A stretch of DNA of 64,000 nt, from NCBI RefSeq assembly GCF_024347295.1, contig NZ_AP025459.1:930001-994000 (forward strand). The letters are read 5' to 3'. The DNA comes from Vibrio artabrorum. GTDB taxonomy: Bacteria > Pseudomonadota > Gammaproteobacteria > Enterobacterales > Vibrionaceae. Below the pieces are notes generated by a model. That model was not told the DNA's origin. It saw only the letters and a list, made by a program, of their open reading frames with translations, and ran no database searches. Below are positions 20,901-24,631 of the stretch, one piece after another. A program made the position numbers and the translations under genes. Positions within the stretch are counted from its first letter, which is position 1, and the number at the start of each line of letters is the position of its first letter.

Positions 20901-22192
20901 CACCCGCTCCTGGCTTTACGGGTGAAGCAGACATCGCTTACGTGGTGGATAAAGATGGCGTACTTCATGATGAGCAAACAGGCGTCGTCGTCAAAGAAGG
21001 CGACTCACAAGAGAATGCAGCACCAGAAGTTAACAGCATTACGACGACGGAAATCGCAGCGGATGCCACCTTGTCGTTCTCCGATGAAGACATGTTAGCG
21101 AACCTGAGCGATGCAGAAGGCGATAGCATGAGCATTGAGTCAGTAAGCTTGATGGAAGGTCAGGGCGTCATTGAAAGCGATAACCAAGGTCACTATCAAT
21201 TCACACCTGCTGAAGACTACACCGGCGATGTTCAAATTGGGTTTATCGCGACCGATGGCGAAAATCGCATCGAAAGCTTCTTCAATGTGGATATCCAAAG
21301 TGGCGATGAAGCAGCGGCGAGCGAAGGTTATACCTTAGCTGATGATGGTTCACTAACTATAACGGATGCACAGCTAGTGGATGAGTTAGGTGTGAGTGAT
21401 TCTGCACAAGTTGTTGATGTTGCAGACGCGAACGATGCTGGCTTCTTTGCCGAATCAGGTGAAGGTGAGTGGACTTACTGGCCGAACGAAGACTTCGATG
21501 GCAATTTAGCGATGAATGTTGAAGTCAACAACGGCGGTGAAGTATCAAGTCACAGCGTAAGCATCCAAGTAGCCGATGTTTCAGTACAAGGTGATGAACC
21601 ACAAGTCCAAGCTGTTCAAGCAACAGAAGAGCAACAAGTGCAAGTGGCTCAACAAGCTGATGACCACGCTCAAGAGACAGAAACGGTTATGGAAGACAGC
21701 CCAGCAGATATCACAGCAGCACCGGGTGATACCATCTCTATCTCGATTCCAGATGAGGTGAGTGGTAACGAATCGGTTGATTACGTTGATATGTCTGGCT
21801 TACCTGAGGGTGCGACGGTGAGCAACGCGCTGGATAACGGTGATGGTAGCTTCACAATCAGTGGCAACCTAGAGCAGCCAGTATCCGTTGAACTTCCAGA
21901 AGGGTACCAAGGTACGAGCGAGATCCAATTCCAAGGTTACGACGAACTGGGTAGCTCAATAGACGGTGCTAGCGGTTCTGTTGATGTTGAGGTCGATGAT
22001 CAATACACCATGCAAGGTTCTACGCAAGAGCAGCAACCAGACATGGCGGGTATGGAATCTGGTGGCAGCGACTGGACAAGTTCAGGTGGTCAAGATCAAG
22101 GTGTTGACTTCACGGACGACTCTGGAAGCTTCGATTCAGATTCTCAAACTGGAACCGATCAAGGCAACGACTTCGACCAAAGCTCGATTTAA
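2963..22192 (+). CDS. Giant tandem cadherin-like repeat (tandem-95) adhesin, 6409 residues
   Basis: This is one uninterrupted frame. The N-terminal 200 or so residues are low-complexity Q/N, then D/E/G/S-rich, with no Sec signal peptide. About 48 units of 90-100 residues follow, each starting near a NDAPV or NDPPVAG linker and carrying DEDGSI.TQEQLL and DNGDGTYTFAPNENFNGD motifs. These are the acidic, calcium-binding-type cadherin-like tandem-95 repeats of bacterial adhesins. Non-repeat inserts occur at about residues 1754-1998, 2717-2963 (ending GFEDLYGGGDADYSDF, DUF4114-like), 3715-3893 (a possible ligand-binding jelly roll) and 4618-4835 (a carboxypeptidase-regulatory-like segment, then a YfaP/DUF2135-like domain around VTWGENPRDMDNHLW). 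I noticed only two cysteines. The C-terminal 60 residues are G/S/D/Q-rich and Lys/Arg-poor, as in type I secretion substrates, but no RTX nonapeptides are visible. Host-surface or biofilm adhesion is inferred. The divergent HlyD gene supports type I export. Confidence 0.93.
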   Translation: MAGENNQNNQNEDLNDAVEQTDTNDAGTLSQQQNQQNQQNTISTTIATGAENTDAADEVNQALDDNPSGAGSAEDESASGGAVQEETPESGSDSDVAQSNVVDSTVSDAGDEGTGGSDGGSGAGAQAVGGDNTEAATGGADAEGNEEQGQAVSTSAAPSATSSELGDQQVGDELDSQTVEETFAVDVQASDEEIISEVEDDFDSETVSETFKIQVESENDAPEAEQDLAYIMDEDGSITFTQEQLLEYASDVDGDELVASNVQVGADATVQDNGDGTFTVVPSADFNGELDLTFDISDGQETISSAIDLTVRPINDAPVPEDKTFEIEEDGTLIFTDADLLTGATDIEGDNLTVEGVTYDGGDGILTDNGNGTYTFAPNENFNGDVNFSFDVSDGTDTVSANIDVSVTAVDDAPVSGDLAYSIDEDGSIRLSQEQLLSQASDVEGDDLTASGLMVGGDATVTQNDDGSFTITPDENFNGDIDISFDISDGTNTVQASADLTVNPVNDLPVPQDQQFSVEEDGTLIFTDADLLTGATDIEGDNLTVEGVTYDGGDGILTDNGNGTYTFAPNENFNGDVNFGFDVSDGTDTVSANIDMNVTAVDDAPVSGDLAYSIDEDGSIRLSQEQLLSQASDVEGDDLTASGLTVGGDATVVANDDGSFTITPDENFNGDIDISFDISDGTNTVQASADLTVNPVNDLPVPQDQQFSVEEDGTLIFNDADLLTGATDIEGDNLTVEGVTYDGGDGILTDNGNGTYTFAPNENFNGDVNFGFDVSDGTDTVSANIDVSVTAVDDAPVSGDLAYSIDEDGSIRLSQEQLLSQASDVEGDDLTASGLTVGGDATVVANDDGSFTITPDENFNGDIDISFDISDGTNTVQASADLTVNPVNDLPVPQDQQFSIAEDGTLLFTDADLLTGATDVEGDNLTVEGITYEGTDGVLTDLGEGSYSFAPNENFNGDVSFSFDVSDGTDTVSANIDVSVTPENDPPIAGSTSYTVNEDNSITISDAQLLATSSDIEGDVSIDSVTYSGSDGVLEINGNGTYTFSPNENFSGEIALDVVVADEDGATDATTAGINVLEVNDPPVAGPTSYTIDEDSVLTFSESQVLLNASDVEGDVELVGISYDGPDGIFSVNGDGTCSFAPNENFNGQVQLDVTIRDEDGAEVETVINVDVLPINDPPVAGSTSYMVNEDNAITISDEQLLANSSDVEGAVSVDTVTYSGTDGVFQDNGDGSYTFLPNENFSGDISLDVIVADEEGSIDETTAGITVLEVNDPPVAGPTSYTIDEDSVLTFSESQILVNASDVEGDVELVGINYDGSDGIFAVNGDGTYSFAPNENFNGQVQLGVTIQDEDGATVETVINVDVLPINDAPVSGDLAYTINEDSSITLSQEQLLARAGDIDSDNLEAINLSTDENATIQHNDDGSYTITPNADYNGDLDLNFDIIDNDGGSVQVGLDITVNPVNDLPQAQDQQFTIEEDGTLLFTDADLLAGASDIDGDELSIENVLYTGADGVLSDNGDGTYSFAPNENFNGDVQFSFDVSDGTDSTSAVIDVSVTPENDPPVAGSTAYTVQEDGQITISAEQLLANSSDVEGDVALSSVSYGGDDGSFVDNGNGTFTFTPNENFDGDISLDVVVVDEDGATATTTAGIDVIAVNDRPETSGIQAEVDEDNAITITQEQLLANATDIEGDELTASNLQTNDPDATIVANDDGSFTITHTENFNGELDFTYNISDGENEVLTTLDLTVNPVNDAPEAGDEIFIQAQEDQTVGVTLREEPALRLDQAPENGIIEANVNDEWVVLEVGQEVPADTEVRFIPNDDALANGTHTTQIGTFDDNASVDDWGTEVDPYTREFSDGDLTVTVQSNDDPLGAWNGNTHIGHGIGDTDRQGLSGDEKLTVSVEGQDINEISFHLDGLGGWFMEESRHFTEVEIRAFNDDGELIDSMTYHKEDRNNYETDYTLTVNEPVSYFELGTVQGNGTYVVQNMTVSQTCPDEAVFTSIGVDGSEITETVELNIHAGDNEIELTAELPNITVDTEGSAQFASVVITEEQLLAQASDIDGDDLDIQNLELVGENSEHATLTDNGDGTWTVTPNENFHGEIELGYQVTDGELTDSNIININFESVNDAPIVSGPIVLSTDEDEGITFSADDLLANTTDVEGDTLSISDITYGGDNGELVDNGDGTFTFMPNENFNGEIDIDYKVFDGTDEVATHLDLTVVPVNDVPVPGEPLHTQMLENGSMIIEAKDLLSGATDVDGDILHVENLLLADQTQGTLTDNGDNTFTFEPAEDFYGEVNLTFDISDGQASAPSTARVDVEIVNEGPEVSGPIEAAVDEDGSITITQEDLLANATDVDGDNLEAVNFATNDPNAVVVENPDGSFTITPSADFFGEIEFTYDVTDAIETVAADLNLTVNPINDAPDVPDMSFTTEDGQAITITEAELLAHATDVEGDELSVVNVTSASDTVEVTDNGDGTYTLTPEQGFFGNVDLAFDVSDGTDVVAANIDLNVEFVNDAPEATPMVADVDEDGSILVTQEMLLENASDQDGDELFATSLETNDPNASIVDNGDGTYTVTPSENFNGDIAFTYEVSDGELSTYNDMTLTVNPVNDIPIVAPSLYHIEEDGSILFTQEDLLSGAIDIDGDDLSVTSINYSGDEGTVTDNGDGTFSFVPEEHFSGDLQFSFTVTDGTDEVEQDLNVHIEAVADAPDLVITDGDGVNVDDQAILVEPGGIVELNIAAALVDQDLSETLTVTVDGVPEGSVIQYDNEGVLNDQENGITSYNDTEITVTFEGETAGYQNAAGYYKVDEDGNITGVEVVYENASQVGGGGDLVPGQDQFSFQVEEGESFNLFLIPNGHQHNDFDAMQDGQYEFRAEDGSPANMDTVDPQLVFVAADGTETVIQGQNGDAIFHGGSSSQLNQDGIEHTRTTVNEDGDLVYGFEDLYGGGDADYSDFNFTIDVGEVNSQIYSGEVTVGPDGTVNLPTTAIENALQIQLPEDFNEQLEVHVTATATELSNDDSETVSQTIYINATGAHIEHAPEALPVSATVEEDGSIIITQEDLLANARDLDGDQLTALNLATDDESVTITDNGDGTYTLTPDADFNGDVSFTFDVSDGDDVVSTNLELTVSPVNDGPEAQDQIFTVGEDGVLTFNDQDLLTGATDIEGDDLSVEGVTYTGTDGVLTDNGDGTYSFAPNENFNGDVNFSFNVSDGTDTVTANIDVSVTPENDPPVAGSTSYTVNEDNSITISNEQLLANASDIEGEVAIDSVTYSGSDGVLEINGDGTYTFSPNENFNGEVSLDVVVVDEDDAAVSTTAGITVLEVNDPPVAGGTSYTVHEDNSITISNEQLLANSSDIEGEVAIDSVTYSGSDGVLEINGDGTYTFSPNENFNGEVSLDVVVTDEEGATEATTAGITVLEVNDPPIAGSTSYSVNEDEVITISSEQLLANASDIEGEVAIDSVNYTGSDGIFTDNGDGTFSFAPNANFDGDVSLDVVVTDEDGATVATNASIDVLPVNDAPVSGDLAYSVDEDGLITLSQEQLLAQASDVDGDDLTAANLTASGDATVTANDDGSFTITPDANFNGDIDLNFDITDGDATLQATADLTVNPVNDLPTVGEPQFVTQEDTSFTFTQEQLLQNAGDIDGDNLSVENVASDSGTLVDNGDGTYTFAPNENFDGNVNVTFDVNDGTATVPAEATIDVQSVVDMPELSIASDLVIASDNFESGSNGWNTGTESSQGFESGDMLGRIGGTGGEEAVSKTYDIPSDVSEVNISFNFYEIDSWDGESLQIFVGGEQLTSLDNSAFQTQDGTTTLYDSAGNEVGEVVHGVSQGEGFSGWNDQAHQINLTVPVEDGQLELGFGSTLNQEVSDESFGIDNIEITVSDADYQIIGTEDTPVPLDIDAALTDTDGSENLAILIEDVPEGSSLSAGTDNGDGTWSLQPDELEGLEFIPSGDFNGDVVLTVNATSTDVDTGTTATATQDVTIHISPANDAPEVDGDISAVTAEDNSITLTQEQLLEHAVDIDGDDLSAINLTTNDENATVQMNDDGSFTITPSENFNGNIEFSYDVTDGEDRVAAGLDLTVKPVNDAPEPQDQAFTIGEDGVLNFTDADLLTGATDVEGDDLTVEGVTYTGADGVLTDNGDGSYSFAPNENFNGDVNFSFDVSDGTDTVQANIDVSVTPENDPPVAGSTSYTVHEDNSITISNEQLLANSSDIEGEVAIDSVTYTGSDGVFEDNGDGTYTFSPNENFNGDVSLAVVVTDEEGATEATTAGITVLEVNDPPIAGSTSYSVNEDEVITISAEQLLANSSDIEGEVAIDSVTYTGADGIFTDNGNGTFSFAPNANFDGDVSLDVVVTDEEGATVATSASIDVLPINDPPVSGDLAYSIDEDGSITLTQEQLLSQASDVDGDDLTASNLSAGDNATVVDNGDGTFTVTPDANFNGDIDLSFDISDGTASIVANADLTVNPVNDLPTTSDVYANVDEDNVITITQEQLLANAADIEGDDLVASDLTLVGDDATIVDNGDGTFSITPSENFNGYIDVAYSISDGDTPIAANLGLTVDPVNDAPIVSADVAITIEEDGSYTITQEELLQFATDIEDDDMTAIIGEQGDETTVTGTVLDAETSNPVSGAEVTLTDSAGNSYTTVTDDSGNYSVAGSVVDQGTVTIEQDGSITSSFLVPAGEDVNGGVTAISEVLEETDMRIVVTWGENPRDMDNHLWLYDTENGNELDHINYRDMSHDLGEGNVVQQDVDDTNGGGPETITIPNYQDADMHYSVHNYTDRSWDVEGVEDVRVQVFVGDTLVETFSPDLSDNPSGDHWHVFDLVNGIIVPSQDVGTQNAFDLPTAEEALANENGIDISELLTGDEGDDSGDTGGNEPSVGDISIENALIIDNGDGTYTITPEENFNGEFSISYNVDDGNGGVTPAELDVTVTAVNDLSVIYDHNYTINEDGSLTFTDEQLLAGATDIDGDDLSVESVNYEGTDGVFTDNGDGTYTFAPNENFNGNVDLTYNVSDGTDVVSANIDVQVVPINDVPVAGATTYSVEEDGSITLSDAQLLANSSDVEGEVFVSNVSYSGTDGVFTDNGDGTYTFAPNENFNGDISLDVSVMDEDGATAETTAGIDVIAVNDLPVAGSTTYSVDEDNVITINEAQLLANSSDIEGDVSVSDVSYSGADGIFTDNGDGTYSFAPNENFNGNVSLDVTVADEDGATAQTTAGIDVIAVNDAPVSGDLAYSVDEDGSITLSQEQLLAQASDVDGDDLIAANLTAGDNATVTANDDGSFTITPDADFNGDIDLSFDVSDGIETVQAGVDLTVNPVNDIAVVEDVAYTIEEDGSLTFTDEQLLAGASDIDGDELSVTDVSYTGAEGVFTDNGDGTYIFAPNENFNGDVSLDFSVSDGTETVDANIGVTVTDVNDAPVAGATSYQMNEDGTITISPEQLIANSSDVDGEVSLESVTYSGSDGTLVQNDNGSVTFTPNENFNGDISLDVVVTDDDGSTATTTAGIQVLAVNDGPESEDVKLTTAEDSTILITQDMLLAQATDIDNTADELSASGLQIDPSLGELLDNEDGTWSFTPNENFNGDVPMTFNVSDGQETIVVDGNIDVTPVNDAPEAPTIEMQGEEDVVMVIDPAYIAGQVTDLDGDEISIESITVRAPANATLTQQPDGMYHLVTTQDFNGLVELGYQATDGEEVVDGSLNVDVIPVNDAPFNVGNAMMTTNEDGAFTFDAGDLMNLFGDIDTADLVVSRIITADGEDGGEVTDNGDGTWTFTPTGDFSGVSDLQVVVSDGEFETVLDVPVFVRPVADGAVISTDHDGPLVFGEDETGHLGLNVGLVDDSETLSNLVMTGFPVGFEVTDGVNTVMITEPGQYIDLFDWDISNIQMTPPENFHGEFFVTVSATTIDYGDEPEAFEDGIDTGDFETVAGDAIILTADDLIGLAENVDAGSDDEVKLVHLADRSQGEIVDNGDGTWTFTPAPGFTGEADIAYVVDKDGVLHDEQTGVVVKEGDSQENAAPEVNSITTTEIAADATLSFSDEDMLANLSDAEGDSMSIESVSLMEGQGVIESDNQGHYQFTPAEDYTGDVQIGFIATDGENRIESFFNVDIQSGDEAAASEGYTLADDGSLTITDAQLVDELGVSDSAQVVDVADANDAGFFAESGEGEWTYWPNEDFDGNLAMNVEVNNGGEVSSHSVSIQVADVSVQGDEPQVQAVQATEEQQVQVAQQADDHAQETETVMEDSPADITAAPGDTISISIPDEVSGNESVDYVDMSGLPEGATVSNALDNGDGSFTISGNLEQPVSVELPEGYQGTSEIQFQGYDELGSSIDGASGSVDVEVDDQYTMQGSTQEQQPDMAGMESGGSDWTSSGGQDQGVDFTDDSGSFDSDSQTGTDQGNDFDQSSI
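3928..5646 (+). repeat. Three tandem 573-bp (191-codon) repeats inside the adhesin gene
   Basis: Within the adhesin, units starting at 3928, 4501 and 5074 have a 573-bp period, and the next unit starts at 5647. Each holds two cadherin-like repeats (one opening NDLPVPQDQQF or similar, one opening DDAPVSGDLAY). The copies from 4501 and 5074 are nearly identical at DNA level over hundreds of bases, while most other units in the gene share only protein-level similarity. This indicates recent duplication or ongoing homogenisation. Assemblies from short reads could misplace the copy number here. Confidence 0.85.
12640..13500 (+). repeat. Second block of recently duplicated NDPPVAG-type repeats in the adhesin
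   Basis: Units of about 95 codons beginning NDPPVAGSTSY, NDPPVAGGTSY and NDPPIAGSTSY follow one another here. They share long identical stretches around GEVAIDSVTYSGSDGVLEIN and the following YTFSPNENFNGEVSLDVV. A close relative of the same block recurs at about 15520-16090. The pattern suggests block duplication of several repeats within the gene. Boundaries are approximate. Confidence 0.6.
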
Positions 22193-22272
22193 TCGAGATG
22201 GCTTGGTTTTAGTCTGAACCGACATTTAGTTTAAACCAACAAGTAGATAGGGCAGCGTAACGTTGCCCTGAG

Positions 22273-22306
22273 CAAAGCCATGTAGAGTGACCTTTGCATG
22301 GCTTTG
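22273..22306 (+). terminator. Probable terminator of the adhesin gene
   Basis: A 10-bp perfect stem CAAAGCCATG / CATGGCTTTG with a 14-nt loop lies 80 nt after the adhesin stop codon and is followed by TTATTTG. The U-tract is short, so efficiency is uncertain. It also overlaps the 5' end of a longer possible reading frame for the next gene, which argues for the downstream start at 22406. Confidence 0.6.
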
Positions 22307-22405
22307 TTATTTGTCGCTGAGATTCATTCTTTGGCTTCAAAAAACTTGAGAATCCACAAGAATGTTCTTAGTTACTATAAGAGAGAGTTAAAAGGGAGTG
22401 AGGGC

Positions 22406-22759
22406 ATGTATCGTTATGTCAGTTCACCGCTAGCGTCAAAGTACATCGTGCCACCGCCTCAACATCGAGCGTTGTCGAGTGTGGATGTGCCTGAGTCTGA
22501 ATTGGAGATGCGAGAAATATTGAATAATTGGTTTGTCGATGGTTTAGCGCCCATTATTGAAAATGAAGATGACGACATCTCTGCGAGCGATTACGTTCGA
22601 TTTGAAAAGCTTAGCCGCACGGTTGGGATGCTGTTGAGAAACAAAGATTATTATTTTGCGGCGAAACGTATTTTATCGGTGTGGGAACAAGATTGCCTTG
22701 AAACCACTTATATTCATTACCTCATTTTACGCAGTGAGCGAATCACTTCTCTAAGGTAA
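22406..22759 (+). CDS. Small cytosolic protein of unknown function
   Basis: I do not recognise this 117-residue protein. The ATG at 22406 is chosen because it has an excellent ribosome binding site (AAAGGGAGTGAGGGC just before it); an upstream in-frame start at 22298 would lie within the probable adhesin terminator. The sequence has no signal peptide or membrane helix. An unstructured N-terminus with a Pro-Pro-Pro stretch (about residues 16-18) is followed by an acidic region (IENEDDD) and a mostly helical C-terminal half rich in Leu, Arg and Tyr. It lies downstream of the adhesin and convergent with the sigma factor gene. A role in adhesin or sigma-factor regulation would be a guess from position only. 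Confidence 0.6.
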   Translation: MYRYVSSPLASKYIVPPPQHRALSSVDVPESELEMREILNNWFVDGLAPIIENEDDDISASDYVRFEKLSRTVGMLLRNKDYYFAAKRILSVWEQDCLETTYIHYLILRSERITSLR

Positions 22760-22852
22760 GTTAATGATTTGGCACTTGCCATTAGCTATTAGCGACTTAG
22801 GGTTCGTGTGCTTAAGATCTTTTTGTTTTTCTAGCGAATGAGGCAAACAAAA

Positions 22853-22876
22853 AGGGCAAGCTTTGAGGCTCACCCT
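22853..22876 (-). terminator. Rho-independent terminator of the sigma factor gene
   Basis: Read leftward, this gives a 9-bp stem AGGGTGAGC / GCTTGCCCT (two G-U pairs) with a six-base loop, followed by TTTTTGTTT. It lies about 90 nt after the stop of the RpoS-like sigma gene and fits a standard intrinsic terminator. Confidence 0.7.
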
Positions 22877-22968
22877 AAGGTTCTTTCTTTTACTTAACGT
22901 TGTTTTTTTACTTACGTTGCTGTTTTGGCTTAACGTTATTTTCACCTAATTTTCAACAGGGTTGTGAT

Positions 22969-23865
22969 TTACACCCAGCCATCAAATTTGAGTCGTTTTT
23001 GAATTCTCTCGACCGCCTCTCTTTGCATCTGTCTAACCCGCTCGTTAGAAACATTCACATCCAACATTTGTCCGACCTCAGACAGTGTTTTCACGTTGTT
23101 ATCAAAGAAACCAAAACGGTGGATTAACACCTTTTGCAATTTTGGTGGAAGCGTATTGATGATTTCTTCTAAAGCTAGAGTAAAAGATTTATCCTCACAA
23201 TCTTGTTGAGGAGTTGGGATGTATTCACTTTCGCATTGATCAAGCACCATGGGGGCTTGGCTAGTTCCAACCGTTGTCGTTACGTCAATAAATCCGCTTA
23301 ACGCCACCAGTTGATCGATGCGTTCGGCCTTAACACCAGAACGCTCTGAGAGTTCTGAAATAGAAATCTCTTTGCTCATTTTCTTATTTGCATCAAGTTT
23401 CTTTGAGGCGAGGCTGTTTATTTCTTTACACACGTGAGCTGGTAATCGAACGGTACGTCCTGTGTTCATCAGTGCCGCTTCAATGTTTTCGCGGATCCAC
23501 CATACGGCATAGGTTGAAAAACGATAACCGGGTTCAGGGTCGTATTTGTCGATGGCCTTGATCAAGCCGATATTACCCTCCTCGATCAGATCGAGCAGAG
23601 TGAAATTATGGCCTTTACGTTTTAGGTAACTCTTTGCGATTTTCACAACAAGGCGCAGGTTTGATTCGATCATGACATCACGCGCTTTTTTATCACCTGC
23701 GCGATTCAATTTTGCGTAATATACTTCATCTTCACGCGATAGTAGATCGATGCCTACGATATCCTTCAGATAGTGAGCATAAGGCTCTGCAGTAGTCGAA
23801 AATGAGTTGTTAATAGGGTTGTCATCCGTGAGCTCCTGAAACGCAGTAAAGCTATCGTTGTTCAT
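22969..23865 (-). CDS. RpoS-family alternative sigma factor (RpoQ/RpoX-like)
   Basis: This is a sigma-70 family protein lacking region 1.1. Region 1.2 is near residues 33-55 ([16 protein letters not shown]). Region 2 is near 60-130, with [20 protein letters not shown] and [19 protein letters not shown]. The 2.4/3.0 boundary reads [13 protein letters not shown], region 3 follows, and region 4 has an HTH near 255-290 ([15 protein letters not shown]). It resembles RpoS but diverges, for example IRENIEAAL in place of IRQTIERAI. Vibrios carry such an accessory RpoS-like sigma (RpoQ in V. fischeri, RpoX in V. alginolyticus), which affects motility, biofilm and luminescence. The ATG at 23865 (298 residues) is preferred because AAGGACAAGGAA precedes it; the upstream ATG at 23895 has no ribosome binding site. 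Its place beside a giant adhesin and a receiver/Hpt pair suggests surface-lifestyle control (inference). Confidence 0.85.
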   Translation of the reverse strand: MNNDSFTAFQELTDDNPINNSFSTTAEPYAHYLKDIVGIDLLSREDEVYYAKLNRAGDKKARDVMIESNLRLVVKIAKSYLKRKGHNFTLLDLIEEGNIGLIKAIDKYDPEPGYRFSTYAVWWIRENIEAALMNTGRTVRLPAHVCKEINSLASKKLDANKKMSKEISISELSERSGVKAERIDQLVALSGFIDVTTTVGTSQAPMVLDQCESEYIPTPQQDCEDKSFTLALEEIINTLPPKLQKVLIHRFGFFDNNVKTLSEVGQMLDVNVSNERVRQMQREAVERIQKRLKFDGWV

Positions 23866-24298
23866 TTCCTTGTCCTTATCTAGCCGACTGAACATTTCGC
23901 TATAGCGCTATGCTATTAAGTGATTAACACTTGGTTTCATTATAGTGTAGATAACAGTTTCTTCTTTACCAATAAATAAATTGCAATCTTGTATCTTTAC
24001 TCCGACAAACTTGTTACAAAAGTTTAACCTTTATTGTGATTCATCAAATGGGCGCTGTAGTTATTCAAAACATCAATATAAGGGGGGGACAGTTATGTCT
24101 GATGTATCGGTTTATCTGGATGAATGGTAGGAACATTATAGATGTGACTGGTGAAATATAGATGTGAATGGCGAAAAATGGGTAGGGAAATTGATAAAGA
24201 CAATAGCAAGGGTTGAGGTTCAATGTTATCAAAGTGCCTCAACTCTTTTAGCTGTGTCGGCTGTTAAGTCTCACCACGAACGTTTTAATTTTATCGGA
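23866..24298. other. Intergenic region between the sigma factor and the Hpt gene
   Basis: No gene is supported in this 430-bp stretch. It must hold the promoter of the leftward sigma gene. A run of seven G (AAGGGGGGGACAGTT, 24082-24094) precedes an ATG opening a 12-codon frame (24095-24130), and GATGTGA-type segments recur at about 24141-24147 and 24160-24166. I cannot assign a function to these. Confidence 0.4.
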
Positions 24299-24631
24299 CT
24301 AATAAGTGCTAAGAACCTCATTGATTTGCTGGTTGATGATCTTGACTTCATTATAGATAACGGAAAGATCGTTCTCTTGAGGAGCCAGTTTATTGAGTGT
24401 GTTTTGCTCAACTCTTTCTAATGCGAGAGTGGCGGTGTCTTCACCGAAACTGGCTAATATGCCTTTTAAAGTATGCACAGTGAAATGAAGCTTGTCCCAA
24501 TCCTGTTGTTGAACCAACTCTTCGATCTCTTCTAGCGAATTACCATGATCTTCTTGATAGGTAGACAAAACGGCGTAAATAACGTCTCTGTCGTTATCTA
24601 AATAGGCGTTTAAAGCATCAAAGTCTAGCAT
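24299..24631 (-). CDS. Hpt-domain phosphotransfer protein
   Basis: This single-domain protein of 110 residues has the histidine phosphotransfer motif TVHTLKGILASFG; His53 is the expected phospho-acceptor. AGGAG before the ATG at 24631 decides that start over an upstream in-frame ATG at 24652. The start overlaps the last codons of the receiver-domain gene by 7 nt, so the pair is translationally coupled and probably forms a phosphorelay with it. No kinase gene accompanies the pair; a hybrid kinase elsewhere must supply phosphate. The degenerate Hpt-like protein at 2427-2777 aligns to it through the active-site helix. Confidence 0.85.
   Translation of the reverse strand: MLDFDALNAYLDNDRDVIYAVLSTYQEDHGNSLEEIEELVQQQDWDKLHFTVHTLKGILASFGEDTATLALERVEQNTLNKLAPQENDLSVIYNEVKIINQQINEVLSTY

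Noticed and set aside
21900..22192. RTX nonapeptide repeats at the adhesin C-terminus
   Set aside because: The tail is G/S/D-rich but lacks the GGxGxDxUx periodicity.
22298..22405. Upstream start for the small protein after the adhesin
   Set aside because: It would begin inside the adhesin terminator hairpin and lacks a ribosome binding site, unlike ATG 22406.
24095..24130. 12-codon frame after a run of seven G
   Set aside because: The Shine-Dalgarno-like run is eye-catching, but the peptide is very short, leads no gene on its strand and could not be supported further.
24164..24421. Rightward frame opposite the Hpt gene
   Set aside because: It is a shadow of the well-supported Hpt reading frame.
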